The position numbers were made by a program, and so were the translations under genes. 64,000 bases of DNA from Methanofollis sp. W23 (lineage in GTDB: Archaea; Halobacteriota; Methanomicrobia; Methanomicrobiales; Methanofollaceae), in the NCBI RefSeq assembly GCF_017875325.1, contig NZ_JAGGMN010000001.1, forward strand, positions 2,624,140 through 2,688,139, in the 5' to 3' direction. The notes under the pieces are model-generated. The model saw only the letters and a list, made by a program, of their open reading frames with translations, had not been told where the DNA came from and did no database searches. Shown in pieces: positions 47,517 to 56,429 of this stretch (positions within the stretch are counted from its first letter, which is position 1; each line of letters starts with the position of its first letter).

Positions 47517-48865
47517 AGCCCGAGCACCTCCCGCACTGTCTCGGGCCTGACCTGTATCCCGGTCATATGAAGGAACTGTTCACACGCCTGGTAGACAAAC
47601 ATCTCGGTCCCTGGGATGGTGCGGCACCCGCGGGCGGCGGCGGCCCTGAGGAGCGGGGTCTCCTGCGGAGTGTAGACCAGGTCGAAGACCGTCGTCGCCG
47701 GGTCGAGGTCGGTGGCGGAGAGAAGCGTACGCGGGTCGGTGCCCATCCCGACCGGGGTGGCATGGACGACGACGTCGGGAGGGGTCATCCCGGCGAAGTC
47801 CCTGATCTCCCCGGCCCGGCACCTGAACCGCCCGGCCAGGCCCTCGGCCTGTCGGAGGTTGCGGGCCAGGACCGTCACCTCGCATCCCAGGTCGAGGAGG
47901 GCATAGACCGCGCCCGCCGCCGCGCCCCCGGCCCCGAGGACGACGGCCGTCCCGGCGCCTGCGCCTTCGAGAGGACGGCGGACCCCGGTCCAGTCGGTGT
48001 TTGTCGCCCTGATCTGATCGCCGCAGAAGACCAGGGTGTTTGCCGCTCCGATCGCCTGCGCATGCGGGTCGACCTCGTCGGCCGCGGCCAGGGCCGCCGC
48101 CTTGTGCGGGACCGTGACCGAGAGTCCTTGCACACCGAGGGCTCTGGCCGCCCTGAGGATCTCCCCGAACTCAGGGTGGTCGAAGAAGGTGTACGCGGCG
48201 TCGATGCCGTAGGTCGCAAAGAGGGCGGTGTAGAGTTCAGGGCTCCTGCTGTGAAGGCAGGGGTGACCAGCGATCCCGTAGAGCCCGGTCGCCGGTCTGA
48301 GGGAGTGGAGGCGTTCGGCCTCTTCGGGCGGGAGGCGGAAGCCGTCCATCACCTGTGGATCGCGTTCGCGCCCCTTCAGGAGGCCGAGGACGGCGTCGGC
48401 GGTCTCCGCCGGGGTCAGGCCTGCGGTGGAGAGGGCGAAGTCTGCGGCGGCGCAGTAGTGTGGCCGCCGCCGGGCCAGGAGGGCCGCCACCTCGTCGGCA
48501 GGCGGGAGGGCGGTGAGAGGCGGGCGGTCAGAACCTTTTGTCCTCTCCGCGATCGTCTCCGCGTCTGCTTCAAGGAGGACGACCCGTCCGCCCCGTCGGA
48601 GTGCGGCGACATTGGCCTGGTCGAGCACGGCCCCGCCGCCGGTGGCGACGACCCCGTCGACATCGGTGAGGCCCGCGACGACCGCACGTTCCAGGGCCCT
48701 GAACTCTTCTTCCCCCTCGTCGGCGAAGATCGCCGGGATGGACCTGCCGGCCCGTGCCTCGACCATGGCGTCGGTGTCATAGAAGGGAAGGCCGAGGCGG
48801 TCGGCCAGGATGCGGCCGACCGTCGACTTTCCGGTGCCGCGGTAGCCGATGAGGACGACCTTCAT
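47513..48865 (-). CDS. Bifunctional shikimate kinase / shikimate dehydrogenase fusion
   Basis: About 450 residues. Residues 1-165 are a P-loop shikimate kinase of the bacterial AroK type: Walker [10 protein letters not shown] with K13, [21 protein letters not shown] and RRPHY. Residues 170-450 are Aro[24 protein letters not shown] with the catalytic Lys, AANTLV, the NADP loop [14 protein letters not shown] and ATPVGM. Most archaea use a GHMP-type shikimate kinase, so an AroK-type domain fused to AroE is notable. The ATG at 48865 follows GGAGG and overlaps the aroA stop by four bases. Confidence 0.92.
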   Translation of the reverse strand: MKVVLIGYRGTGKSTVGRILADRLGLPFYDTDAMVEARAGRSIPAIFADEGEEEFRALERAVVAGLTDVDGVVATGGGAVLDQANVAALRRGGRVVLLEADAETIAERTKGSDRPPLTALPPADEVAALLARRRPHYCAAADFALSTAGLTPAETADAVLGLLKGRERDPQVMDGFRLPPEEAERLHSLRPATGLYGIAGHPCLHSRSPELYTALFATYGIDAAYTFFDHPEFGEILRAARALGVQGLSVTVPHKAAALAAADEVDPHAQAIGAANTLVFCGDQIRATNTDWTGVRRPLEGAGAGTAVVLGAGGAAAGAVYALLDLGCEVTVLARNLRQAEGLAGRFRCRAGEIRDFAGMTPPDVVVHATPVGMGTDPRTLLSATDLDPATTVFDLVYTPQETPLLRAAAARGCRTIPGTEMFVYQACEQFLHMTGIQVRPETVREVLGL

Positions 48866-50127
48866 ACCAGACCTCCCTCCTGCAACGCCTCCCAGAACCC
48901 AGGGAAGGACTTGGCCACGCACTCGGCCTCCTGCACCGTCACCTCGCCGCTCCCGAGCCCGAGGACGGCGGCGCTCATCGCCGTCCGGTGGTCGTGGACC
49001 GGGTCCACCACGAGATGGCCGCGGCGGGATCCGGGCGAGATGGTGATCTGGTCCTCCCCGACCTCGACTCCCGCGCCGAAGCCGCGGAGCACCCGTGCGA
49101 TCGCCGCCACCCGGTCACTCTCCTTGTACCTGAGATGGGCAGTCCCGGTGATGGTGGTCGGGCCGCGGGCAAAGGCGGCGACGGCCGCGAGGTTCTGGAC
49201 GGTGTCGGGCGAGGTCGCCATCTTGATCTCGGCCCCTTCGAGGACGCCGTCTGACTCCAGGACCACGCCGGTCGCGTCGGCCCGGACGCGGCATCCCATC
49301 GCCGCGAGGGCGTCGAGGAACCGGCGGTCGCCCTGCGCCGAGCCCGGGTCGAGGTGGTCGACCCGCACCCCCCCGCCGCAGACCGCCCCGATCGCAAAGA
49401 AGGTCGAGGCCGAGGACCAGTCGCCCTCGACCACGTAGCACGTCGGACGATACCGGCCAGGCTTGACCAGGAAGGTGTCCCCTTCCTGGCGCACTTCCAC
49501 GCCGAAGGCGGCCATCACCCCGGTGGTGAGGTCGAGATAGCTCGCGGAGACCGGGGGTGTCGTGAGGGTGAGGGCAAGCCCGTCGGCCCAGCATGGGGCG
49601 GCGATGAAGAGGGCCGAGATGAACTGGCTTGAGACGTCGCCTGGCATCGACACGCTCCCGCCCCGCACCGGCCCACGGACCGTGACGGGCGGGAAACCGG
49701 GGCGGCCCGCATACCTGACCTCGCCGCCCAGACCCGCCACCGCTTTGCCCAGCGGCCCCACCGGGCGCTCCTGCATCCTGGCGCTTCCGGTGAGCGTGAC
49801 CCGGTGCCCGGCAAGGGTGGCAAGCCCGGTCAGGAACCTGAGGCTTGTCCCTGAATCCCCTGCGTCGATGACAGTCGGGGCGTCGAGGGGTAAGCGGCCG
49901 GCACACCCCTGCACCATGAGGACATCGGCGTCCCCGGCGACCCGGATCCCCAGGGTTTCAAGCCCGGCGCGGGTGCGGGCGATGTCCCCGGCGTCGAGGG
50001 GCCTGACGATCTCTGACTCCCCGTCTGCAAGGGCGGCGACGGCCAGGGCCCGGTGGGTGAGGCTTTTCGAGGGCGGGGCGGCGATGTCGAGGTCGACCCC
50101 GCGCCGGCGGGTCAGCGTCATCTCCAT
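48862..50127 (-). CDS. aroA: 3-phosphoshikimate 1-carboxyvinyltransferase (EPSP synthase)
   Basis: Joins shikimate 3-phosphate and phosphoenolpyruvate. The 421-residue protein shows APPSKSLTHRALA near the start, DAGDSGTSLRFL, ARMQERPVG, GDVSSQFISAL and YKESDRVAAIA. The start at 50127 follows GGAGGTGA and lies inside the end of pheA. Position in the operon puts it before the kinase/dehydrogenase fusion. Confidence 0.95.
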   Translation of the reverse strand: MEMTLTRRRGVDLDIAAPPSKSLTHRALAVAALADGESEIVRPLDAGDIARTRAGLETLGIRVAGDADVLMVQGCAGRLPLDAPTVIDAGDSGTSLRFLTGLATLAGHRVTLTGSARMQERPVGPLGKAVAGLGGEVRYAGRPGFPPVTVRGPVRGGSVSMPGDVSSQFISALFIAAPCWADGLALTLTTPPVSASYLDLTTGVMAAFGVEVRQEGDTFLVKPGRYRPTCYVVEGDWSSASTFFAIGAVCGGGVRVDHLDPGSAQGDRRFLDALAAMGCRVRADATGVVLESDGVLEGAEIKMATSPDTVQNLAAVAAFARGPTTITGTAHLRYKESDRVAAIARVLRGFGAGVEVGEDQITISPGSRRGHLVVDPVHDHRTAMSAAVLGLGSGEVTVQEAECVAKSFPGFWEALQEGGLV

Positions 50128-50930
50128 CCGCTCACCTCCAGGTGCGGGTAGCACCCGAACTCCTTCACCTCTACGAGGTTCTTGAGTTCGGCGACGGCCC
50201 GGCCCCACTCTGGTCCGGCCTCGCCGTCGATGAAAAAGACATACCGCCCAAGTCCCCGTCGTGCCGGGCGCGACTCGATCCTGGTGAGGTTGATCTCCCG
50301 GCGAGCGAAGACGGTCAGGAGGTCGGCGAGGAGGCCGGCGCGGTCGGTCATGGGGTCGAGGAGGAGCGAACATTTTGTCGCCTCTTCCCCGGTATAGGGG
50401 GCCTTTGAGATCTGCACGAACCTGGTGGTGTTGTCGGGAGCGTCCTGGACGTCGCGGGCGATGAGCGAGAGCCCGCACCGCTCCGCGGCCAGGGCGGTGG
50501 TGAGGGCCGCCGCCCCACCCCCGACACGGGCGGCCTCCTCCGCACTCGCCGCATTGGAGGAGGTGTGGACGACCGGGACGTCGAGACGCTCGACCAGGCG
50601 CGAGGACTGCTCGTGGGCCTGCGGGTGGGCATAGACGGCCGTGACCGCGTCCATGCCGACCGCTGCGGCGAGGTGGAACCTGACCTGGACGCAGATCTCG
50701 GCGGTGATGAAGACCTGGTGGGTGAGGAGGGCGTCGAGGGACGGCCCGACCCCGCCGGCCTCGCTGTTCTCCAGGGGTACGAGCCCGTCGCCCTTTCCGG
50801 CGGCGACATGCTCAAAGACCGCTCCTATGGTCGGGAGGAGCCGGACCTCGTTGGCGAGGCGGGCGGCCAGGGCATGGGAGATGGTGCCGGCCGGGCCCAG
50901 GGCGGCGAGGATCAGCGTGTGGCGAGACAT
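50118..50930 (-). CDS. pheA: Prephenate dehydratase
   Basis: Makes phenylpyruvate for phenylalanine. The 270-residue protein has ALGPAGTISHALA, LVPLENSEAGG, the catalytic TRF motif in NTTRFVQIS, and a C-terminal ACT domain (DRAGLLADLLTVFARREINLTRIESRPA) for feedback by phenylalanine. It overlaps tyrA by 19 bases. No mutase domain is attached; a separate chorismate mutase gene is at 62425. Confidence 0.93.
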   Translation of the reverse strand: MSRHTLILAALGPAGTISHALAARLANEVRLLPTIGAVFEHVAAGKGDGLVPLENSEAGGVGPSLDALLTHQVFITAEICVQVRFHLAAAVGMDAVTAVYAHPQAHEQSSRLVERLDVPVVHTSSNAASAEEAARVGGGAAALTTALAAERCGLSLIARDVQDAPDNTTRFVQISKAPYTGEEATKCSLLLDPMTDRAGLLADLLTVFARREINLTRIESRPARRGLGRYVFFIDGEAGPEWGRAVAELKNLVEVKEFGCYPHLEVSGWR

Positions 50931-51733
50931 TGCACCAGCGCCTCCGATTCTTCGGTCGCTTCCTCGATATATGCCGAGAAGAACGCCGCGTCCCTGGCAA
51001 AGAGGTCGACAAACTCCTTCTCGCCGTCCCGCACCGCGCGTTCGGCCTCTGCCGCGGCTTCCCTGAAGGCGTCGAGGGCCGCCGGCATAGCCGGGTTCTC
51101 CTGGAGGATGGCGGCGTAGAGCGCGGGATCCTGCCCGAGGAGACGGCCGACCAGGGCCATCTCGGTCCTGTACACCGGACTGGTCACGGCCAGGAGGGTG
51201 TCGAGGTCGACACCGAGTCTCCGCATCGTCCCGGCAAGGGTGAGGGTGGTGTAGTGAGTCAATCCCTGGACGACGGCCATCAGTTGGTCGTGCGCCGCCG
51301 GGTCCATCTCGATGACCCTGGCCCCGCCGGCCTTGAGGGCGTCGAGGAGCAGGTCGGCCTGGTCAGGATTGATCCTCGCCGGGCAGGCGACGACCGTCTG
51401 GCCGGCAAGGGTGGGGGTGGTGGGGCCGAACATCGGGTGGAGCCCGAGGACGGCGGCCCTGGTCCTGAGCATCGCCGCCACCGGCGCCGCCTTGAGCGAG
51501 GTGAGGTCGCAGAGGACCTGGTCGTCCCTGAGGTGGGGAGCGATCTCCTCGATGACCGCCATGGTCTTTTTGATCGGGACCGAGACCATCACCACGTCTG
51601 CGGTCCGGGCGAGGTCGATATTGGTGAGGGCGGTCGCCGGGCCTGAGATGAGCACCTCCCACCCGGCCTCCCGAAAGACCCTGGCAAAGAAAGTGCCCAT
51701 CCCGCCGGTTCCGCCGATGATCCCGAGACGCAT
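50912..51733 (-). CDS. tyrA: Prephenate dehydrogenase
   Basis: Oxidises prephenate to hydroxyphenylpyruvate for tyrosine. The 273-residue protein starts MRLGIIGGTGGMGTFFARV (dinucleotide loop), has VMVSVPIKKT, DLTSLK, GLHPMFGPTTPTL with the catalytic His, and a helical dimer domain. It begins two bases after the stop of the dehydroquinate synthase gene. Confidence 0.93.
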   Translation of the reverse strand: MRLGIIGGTGGMGTFFARVFREAGWEVLISGPATALTNIDLARTADVVMVSVPIKKTMAVIEEIAPHLRDDQVLCDLTSLKAAPVAAMLRTRAAVLGLHPMFGPTTPTLAGQTVVACPARINPDQADLLLDALKAGGARVIEMDPAAHDQLMAVVQGLTHYTTLTLAGTMRRLGVDLDTLLAVTSPVYRTEMALVGRLLGQDPALYAAILQENPAMPAALDAFREAAAEAERAVRDGEKEFVDLFARDAAFFSAYIEEATEESEALVQCLATR

Positions 51734-51735
51734 CC

Positions 51736-52713
51736 TCAGGTCTCCGTGATCGTCTCCCCGACCGCCATCCCAAAGTGGCGTCCGGCGGTCATCGAGAGGC
51801 CGAGGACCACGTCGCCTTCCCGGAGGGCGGCGACCGAGACCGGACCGTCAGGGCCGAGGAGGCGGACAGTCTCGGCGTTCTGGAGGACGATCCCGGCCGG
51901 TCTGTCGGCCGCGGTCTTCGCCTCCACCAGGAGGAGAGGCCGGCGCTCGGTCTTCACCCTGCCGACCGCCGCCTCTTCGGTAACCCCCTCGCCGTCGGCG
52001 ACGAGCACGCCATCGCCGGCCCGTACCTCGGAAAGGTACGCGGTCCTCCCGTCTGGCCCGAGGAGGTAGGCATGGACCGCCCCGGCATTCACCCTGAAGG
52101 GCCTGGGGGAGACGTAGGGGTTCTCGGCCGTCTCGGCCAGGACCAGGAAGAAGGCGGAGGAGGTGTTGCCGACGAGCATCCCCTGCCCCTCGGCCAGGAG
52201 CGAGCAGGTGTCGATGCAGGTGCGGTCGCCCATCCCGATCTGGCGGACCCCTGTGACGGTGAATTCTTCGAGGGCGAGGGCCGGCGTCCTTGCGGCGACG
52301 GCGGCGGCCACCCGCCCGACCTCGGTTGCGTCGTCGGTGCTGAGGAGCACCCCAGCAACTCCCTTCTCCAGGATGCCGAGGGCGAGGGCGGCCTCCTCGG
52401 CAGTATGGACCACGGCGATGATCTGGTCTGAGACCGCGACCAGGTTCTCCAGCGGGATCACCGTCCAGTCAGGGGTGGAGACGACGAGAAGCGTCTCGCC
52501 AGCGACCGGGAGGGGCGGGGTATCTGGCGTCACCTCGACGAAGAGGACGTCGGTTCCCGGCACCAGGTCGCCGTCAGGGGCGACGGTGGTCACCCGTCCG
52601 AGGGCGCGGGCGTCTTCGGCGGCCTCGACGACAAGGGCTCCGGCCCCGGCTTCGATCGCCGCGGTGGCCAGGTCGGTCCGCCAGGGACGGACGTCCACCC
52701 AGAAATGGGTCAT
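51736..52713 (-). CDS. 3-dehydroquinate synthase II (archaeal AroB')
   Basis: Oxidatively deaminates and cyclises the seven-carbon aminosugar made by ADH synthase to 3-dehydroquinate, the archaeal replacement for DAHP synthase plus AroB. The 325-residue protein begins [11 protein letters not shown] and shows GDRTCIDTCSLLAEGQGMLVG-type sequence, FRVNAGAVHAYL and GRTAYLSEV, all conserved in the family. It overlaps the upstream aldolase by four bases. Confidence 0.93.
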   Translation of the reverse strand: MTHFWVDVRPWRTDLATAAIEAGAGALVVEAAEDARALGRVTTVAPDGDLVPGTDVLFVEVTPDTPPLPVAGETLLVVSTPDWTVIPLENLVAVSDQIIAVVHTAEEAALALGILEKGVAGVLLSTDDATEVGRVAAAVAARTPALALEEFTVTGVRQIGMGDRTCIDTCSLLAEGQGMLVGNTSSAFFLVLAETAENPYVSPRPFRVNAGAVHAYLLGPDGRTAYLSEVRAGDGVLVADGEGVTEEAAVGRVKTERRPLLLVEAKTAADRPAGIVLQNAETVRLLGPDGPVSVAALREGDVVLGLSMTAGRHFGMAVGETITET

Positions 52714-53492
52714 CGCTCCTCCAGGGCGGCTGCAGGGTCGAGGCGCGAGTGGACGACCTGGCAGATGGCGCGGACAAAGGCCTTCGGGTCGTCGCGCTGG
52801 AAGGCGTTGCGCCCGATACAGACCCCTGACGCCCCGGCGTCGATGGCGTCGTGGATCGCCTGGAGGGTGGCGAGGTCACCGGCCTTCTCCCCGCCGGCAA
52901 TGAGGACCGGGATCGAACTCGCCGCGGTGATCTCCACGAAGGTCGCCGGGTCGCCGGTGTAGGTGGTCTTGACCAGGTCGGCCCCGAGTTCTTCGGCCAC
53001 CCTGACGCAGTGGCCTACGGCGGCGGGGTCCCTGGGGTCGATGCCGACGCCCCGTGGGTAGACCATCGCGAGGAGCGGCATGCCCCATCTGGCGCACTCG
53101 CGGGAGACTTCGCCCGCGGCCTCGATCATCCTCGACTCGTGCGGGGCCCCCAGGTTGATGTGGACCGAGACGGCGTCCGCCCCCAGGGAGACGGCTTCCT
53201 CGACGGTGCAGACGAGCACCTTGTCGTCTGGGTCGGGGTTGAGCGAGGTGGAGGCCGAAAGATGGACGACGAGCCCGATGTCCCTACCGTGGCCGCGGTG
53301 ACCTGCCCTGACCATTCCCTTGTGCATGACGATCGCATTCGCCCCGCCGTCGCTGACCGCAGCGACGGTCTCGGGCATCCGGCGCAGCCCCTCGATCTGG
53401 CCGAGGGTGAACCCGTGGTCCATCGGGACGATGACGGTCCTTCCGGTGTTGCGGTCCATGATACGTTCGAGTCGTATCGCTTTTCCAATCAT
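52710..53492 (-). CDS. Class I aldolase of the ADH synthase/FBP aldolase family, second copy
   Basis: 260 residues with [11 protein letters not shown] near the start, MVYPRG with the catalytic Tyr, and the Schiff-base lysine in [10 protein letters not shown]. The family either joins DKFP with aspartate semialdehyde (ADH synthase) or cleaves fructose bisphosphate and makes DKFP. Side by side with a paralogue, this copy may be the DKFP-forming enzyme; that is inference, because the motifs are shared. The start at 53492 overlaps the previous stop by four bases; the longer frame belongs to the neighbour. Confidence 0.8.
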   Translation of the reverse strand: MIGKAIRLERIMDRNTGRTVIVPMDHGFTLGQIEGLRRMPETVAAVSDGGANAIVMHKGMVRAGHRGHGRDIGLVVHLSASTSLNPDPDDKVLVCTVEEAVSLGADAVSVHINLGAPHESRMIEAAGEVSRECARWGMPLLAMVYPRGVGIDPRDPAAVGHCVRVAEELGADLVKTTYTGDPATFVEITAASSIPVLIAGGEKAGDLATLQAIHDAIDAGASGVCIGRNAFQRDDPKAFVRAICQVVHSRLDPAAALEER

Positions 53493-54280
53493 AATTCCAT
53501 CATCTCCATTGCTTCCTCGGCACTCCGTCCCTGGTGGACGACCGCGGCCGCCGCCCTCAGGAACTGGGCCGGGTGCGGGTGGCCGAAGACATTGCGCCCG
53601 ATCGAGATCCCGGCGGCCCCGCCCTCTATGGCACCTTCGATCATGGCGAGGGTCGCCGCCTCGCCGGTCTTCGACCCGCCGGCCACGACCACCGGCACCG
53701 GGCACCCCCGCGTCACCTCCCTGAAGGTGTCGGGGTCGCCGGTGTACACCGTCTTGATCAGATCGGCGCCCAGTTCGGCCCCAGCCCTCGCGGCGAGGGC
53801 GACGGCCTCCACCCCGCGTTCGTCCTCGATCGACGGCCCTCTGGGGTACATCATGGCAAGGAGCGGCATCCCCCATTCCATGCACTCGACCGCGACCTTC
53901 CCGAGGTCTTCGAGCATCCTGGCCTCCGACCCGGCCCCGATATTCACATGGACCGAGACGGCGTCGGCGCCCATCTTCAGGGCGTTGGTGACGGTGTTGA
54001 CGAGCACCTTCTCGTTCGGGTCGGGCCCGAGCGTGGTCGAGGCCGAGAGGTGGAGGATGAGCCCGATGTCCCGCCCCCACCGGCGGTGACCGTACAGCGC
54101 AAGCCCCAGGTGGCCAAGCACGGCGTTGGCCCCCCCTTCCGCAATGCAGTCGACGGTCCGTCCCATATCGATGAGCCCGTTCATGGGCCCGGCCGTAACA
54201 CCGTGGTCCATCGGGACGATGATCGTCCGTCCGGTGTTACGATCCATAATACGTTCCATCCTAATCTGTTTTCCTCTCAT
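53489..54280 (-). CDS. 2-amino-3,7-dideoxy-D-threo-hept-6-ulosonate (ADH) synthase-like aldolase, first copy
   Basis: 263 residues with [23 protein letters not shown] and the Schiff-base lysine in [10 protein letters not shown]. The [20 protein letters not shown] region is closest to known ADH synthases, as far as I can recall their sequences. It begins the aromatic operon. The ATG at 54280 has GAGGGGTG upstream. With the next gene it gives the seven-carbon aminosugar for dehydroquinate synthase II. Confidence 0.85.
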   Translation of the reverse strand: MRGKQIRMERIMDRNTGRTIIVPMDHGVTAGPMNGLIDMGRTVDCIAEGGANAVLGHLGLALYGHRRWGRDIGLILHLSASTTLGPDPNEKVLVNTVTNALKMGADAVSVHVNIGAGSEARMLEDLGKVAVECMEWGMPLLAMMYPRGPSIEDERGVEAVALAARAGAELGADLIKTVYTGDPDTFREVTRGCPVPVVVAGGSKTGEAATLAMIEGAIEGGAAGISIGRNVFGHPHPAQFLRAAAAVVHQGRSAEEAMEMMEL

Positions 54281-54290
54281 AGAAACACCC

Positions 54291-54324
54291 CTCAGCAGGA
54301 TCAAATGATTCTGCTGAGTTTAAA
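54291..54324 (-). promoter_or_regulatory. Aromatic operon promoter with perfect 8-bp inverted repeat
   Basis: CTCAGCAG (54291-54298) and CTGCTGAG (54311-54318) are perfect inverted arms separated by 12 bases, 11-38 bases before the operon ATG. A TATA-like TTTAAA (54319-54324) touches the outer arm. The spacing places one arm at the start site, so it could be an operator, or a leader hairpin close to the RBS. Confidence 0.5.
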
Positions 54325-54874
54325 AGCGATAAAAATACCTAAAATAGACGCCGTACGGCGCGACCGCTCCAGGTGAAACGGTCAGAGAAAAGTCGGTATG
54401 TGGACGACGGTCAACACTCGTGAAGGTAAAAACATTCACTGGCGAAAAAACATCCACCACACATTGGCACCATGGTGGATCGTGACGGTATTTAATGGTG
54501 TTGGGTGGCGAGGGGGAGACGGTACCTCCGTGACTGGCGAAGGGATCGCAGGGGTGGGTTCATCCTCTGCTGTTCGTGATCCTATCGCCGTCGCGGAGGT
54601 TTCACCCTTGACCCCACCCTGCACGAAGGCGGTCGGTGGACGGCACCCCTCTCATCATGGTGATCTCTCTATCTTCATCCCTGGCGGAGACAACAGGAAC
54701 GACTCTGTGATGAAAGTGGCTGTTCTGAGTGGAGTACCCTCCCGCACCACCGTTCTGGGGGCAGAGTCCCCAGACCTTTGGGATGAAGATGGAAGCGAGA
54801 ATAGTGAGTCCCGATCATTCATAAAACGCTATTGTTTCCTTCATATCATTTCTGAAGATTCTGGGGAACTGAAA

Positions 54875-55106
54875 TCATCGTGATGCCTCTCTTTGCCGGG
54901 GGGCTGGCCAACCCCCCACACCCCCCGCGCCACGATAGGTCGTGGACGGCACTCTCTCTTCAATGAGTTTGAATATGCTCTTTCGGCTCAATCTTTATCC
55001 CAAGGGATCCGGGGGCGGCGCGGCGCCCCCGGCGCGTTGTGATGGGGGAAGGTGGTTGAGTCACGCGTGCACCATAAAGGAAAGGGTGAGGGTTTCTACA
55101 GAGCCG
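54875..55106 (+). repeat. R1 interspersed repeat copy
   Basis: Has the hairpin GGGGGGCTGGCCAACCCCCC, core CCACGATAGGTCGTGGACGG, CTTTCGGCTCAATC, hairpin GGGGGCGGCGCGGCGCCCCC, GTTGAGTCACGCGTGCACC and right end GAGGGTTTCTACAGAGCCGA. Confidence 0.7.
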
Positions 55107-55121
55107 ATCGTCGTGAAATTC

Positions 55122-55400
55122 GGTTCTGTAGAAATCCCTTAGATCCTGTCCGAGCAACCTTCTGATCGCGTGGTTTTCCCCCTCTTCGTGCCGGGGGCTC
55201 TGCCCTTGGACCCCGCCACACGATTAGTCGGAGATCGCATAATCTTTGTCAAGAACGTCGGATGTGCCTTCCAGTCCCCATCGCCATCCTTGGGGTCTGG
55301 GGGAAACGAACGACAATGAGTTCGAGAGGATCTTTGATCTTCGAGAGAGCCCCCGGCGAGAGCATGGAGGAAGGCGAATGGGTCACACTCATACCAGGAA
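55122..55400 (+). repeat. R1 interspersed repeat copy, longer variant
   Basis: Opens CGGTTCTGTAGAAATCCC, has GCCGGGGGCTCTGCCC, CACACGATTAGTCGGAGATCG, GTGCCTTCCAGTCCCCATC and a second half with GAGAGAGCCCCCGGCGAGAG and GGGTCACACTCATACC. Only 15 bases separate its GTTCTGTAGAA from the end of the previous copy, so the two abut. Confidence 0.6.
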
Positions 55401-55474
55401 CATATCTCAACACTCACTGTGGTTGAAAATGATCTTGAACTGAATTTGTGTCGTTCCTGAATTTCTAAACTCCA

Positions 55475-55770
55475 TCCTCTACCAGGGGGCTTGTCCGCCC
55501 CCTGGACCTCCCGCATCACGATAGGTCGTGGATGACAATCCCTCTTCATAGATTTGAATATGCTTTCCCGACTCTCTCTTCATCTTGGGGGTCCGGGGGG
55601 CACTCGCCCCCGGCACGGTGAAGTTGGAAGGCATGAAGCAAGCCATCGTTGGGCAATGAAGAGAGGGAGGATCTCTCCACCACATTCAGTGCTCTCTTCT
55701 GAGAAGGAGGGGGGGACTGGAGAGTTTGGGGATGACTTCCAGGAATGAGTGAGGGTTTCTACAAGGCCTG
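55475..55770 (+). repeat. R1 interspersed repeat copy
   Basis: Has GGGGGCTTGTCCGCCCCCTGG, CACGATAGGTCGTGGATGAC, ATGCTTTCCCGACTCTC, GGGGGGCACTCGCCCCCGG, and right end GAGGGTTTCTACAAGGCC, about 25 bases before the aroD stop. Confidence 0.65.
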
Positions 55771-55793
55771 AAATTCATATCGTCCCGGTGACG

Positions 55794-56429
55794 TCACCGA
55801 TAGGTGAGCAACTCCTGGAGGTGTTCGAGTTCCCTGATGTCGTACTGCCCCTTCGCTGTCGGCGTGCCGATATGGCAGTAGACCCATTCTGACCCGAAGA
55901 AGGGGAGGAAGGTCCTGGCATACCTGAACTCCTCGCCCATCACCGTCGTCACCAGGGGTCTCTCGGCTTCAAGGGTGAATTCGAGGAAGTCCAGGAGGTC
56001 CCTGGGTGACGACGGGGTGACGGCGATCTTGGGGACATCGCCGTATTCTCTCAGGTCTCGCTCGATCGCCTTGAGATCATCTGGTGAGGGCATGTATTTG
56101 ATATGCGCCGAGGCGACGACCTGGAGAGGCTGGTAGTGGATCATCCTGGCAAACTTCCTGAACTTCCGCTCCACGTCCACATAGTCCACCAGGTCCAGGA
56201 AAGGCTGGATGGTCGAGAACCATTCTTCTGCATCACCGGTGAAGGCGCCGCCTTCCTCTCTGCTCCTGAGGGTGGCGATGATCGGGAGGGTGCACTGCCC
56301 CCCGGTCCCTGCCATCACCGAGGAAAGGTCATCGCTCATGAGGTCGAGCCGCAGCTCGATGAGGTCCGCACCCAGGGCCACCGCCTTCGGGATCTCGGCC
56401 GGGCTCGCCAGCGAGACAACGATCTTCAT
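55794..56429 (-). CDS. aroD: 3-dehydroquinate dehydratase (type I)
   Basis: Dehydrates 3-dehydroquinate to dehydroshikimate by a Schiff-base mechanism. The 211-residue protein has ADLIELRLDLM, ATLRSREEGG, the catalytic His in ASAHIKY and the Schiff-base Lys in PKIAVTP, and ends with the conserved GTPTAKGQYDI. The start at 56429 is typical; the longer frame holds low-complexity upstream DNA. It lies 1.5 kb from the aromatic operon in the same direction, separated by repeats, and must have its own promoter. Confidence 0.95.
   Translation of the reverse strand: MKIVVSLASPAEIPKAVALGADLIELRLDLMSDDLSSVMAGTGGQCTLPIIATLRSREEGGAFTGDAEEWFSTIQPFLDLVDYVDVERKFRKFARMIHYQPLQVVASAHIKYMPSPDDLKAIERDLREYGDVPKIAVTPSSPRDLLDFLEFTLEAERPLVTTVMGEEFRYARTFLPFFGSEWVYCHIGTPTAKGQYDIRELEHLQELLTYR

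Larger units (their letters stand above)
54281..55793. other. 1.5-kb spacer: aro promoter, unexplained region, three R1 copies
   Basis: 54281-54330 is the aro promoter. 54360-54870 has no convincing gene or repeat; it includes an inverted repeat ATCCACCA/TGGTGGAT at 54452-54480. 54875-55106, 55122-55400 and 55475-55770 are successive R1 copies. A 161-codon plus-strand frame at 54398-54883 has no recognisable protein features. Confidence 0.5.

Noticed and set aside
47567-49438. 623-codon plus-strand open frame opposite aroKE and aroA
   Set aside because: Spans two real genes in antisense, low-complexity Gly/Arg composition, no start signal or motifs.
54398-54883. 161-codon plus-strand frame in the long spacer
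   Set aside because: No RBS, mixed composition, no motif, and its end runs towards repeat sequence. Kept only as an unexplained region.
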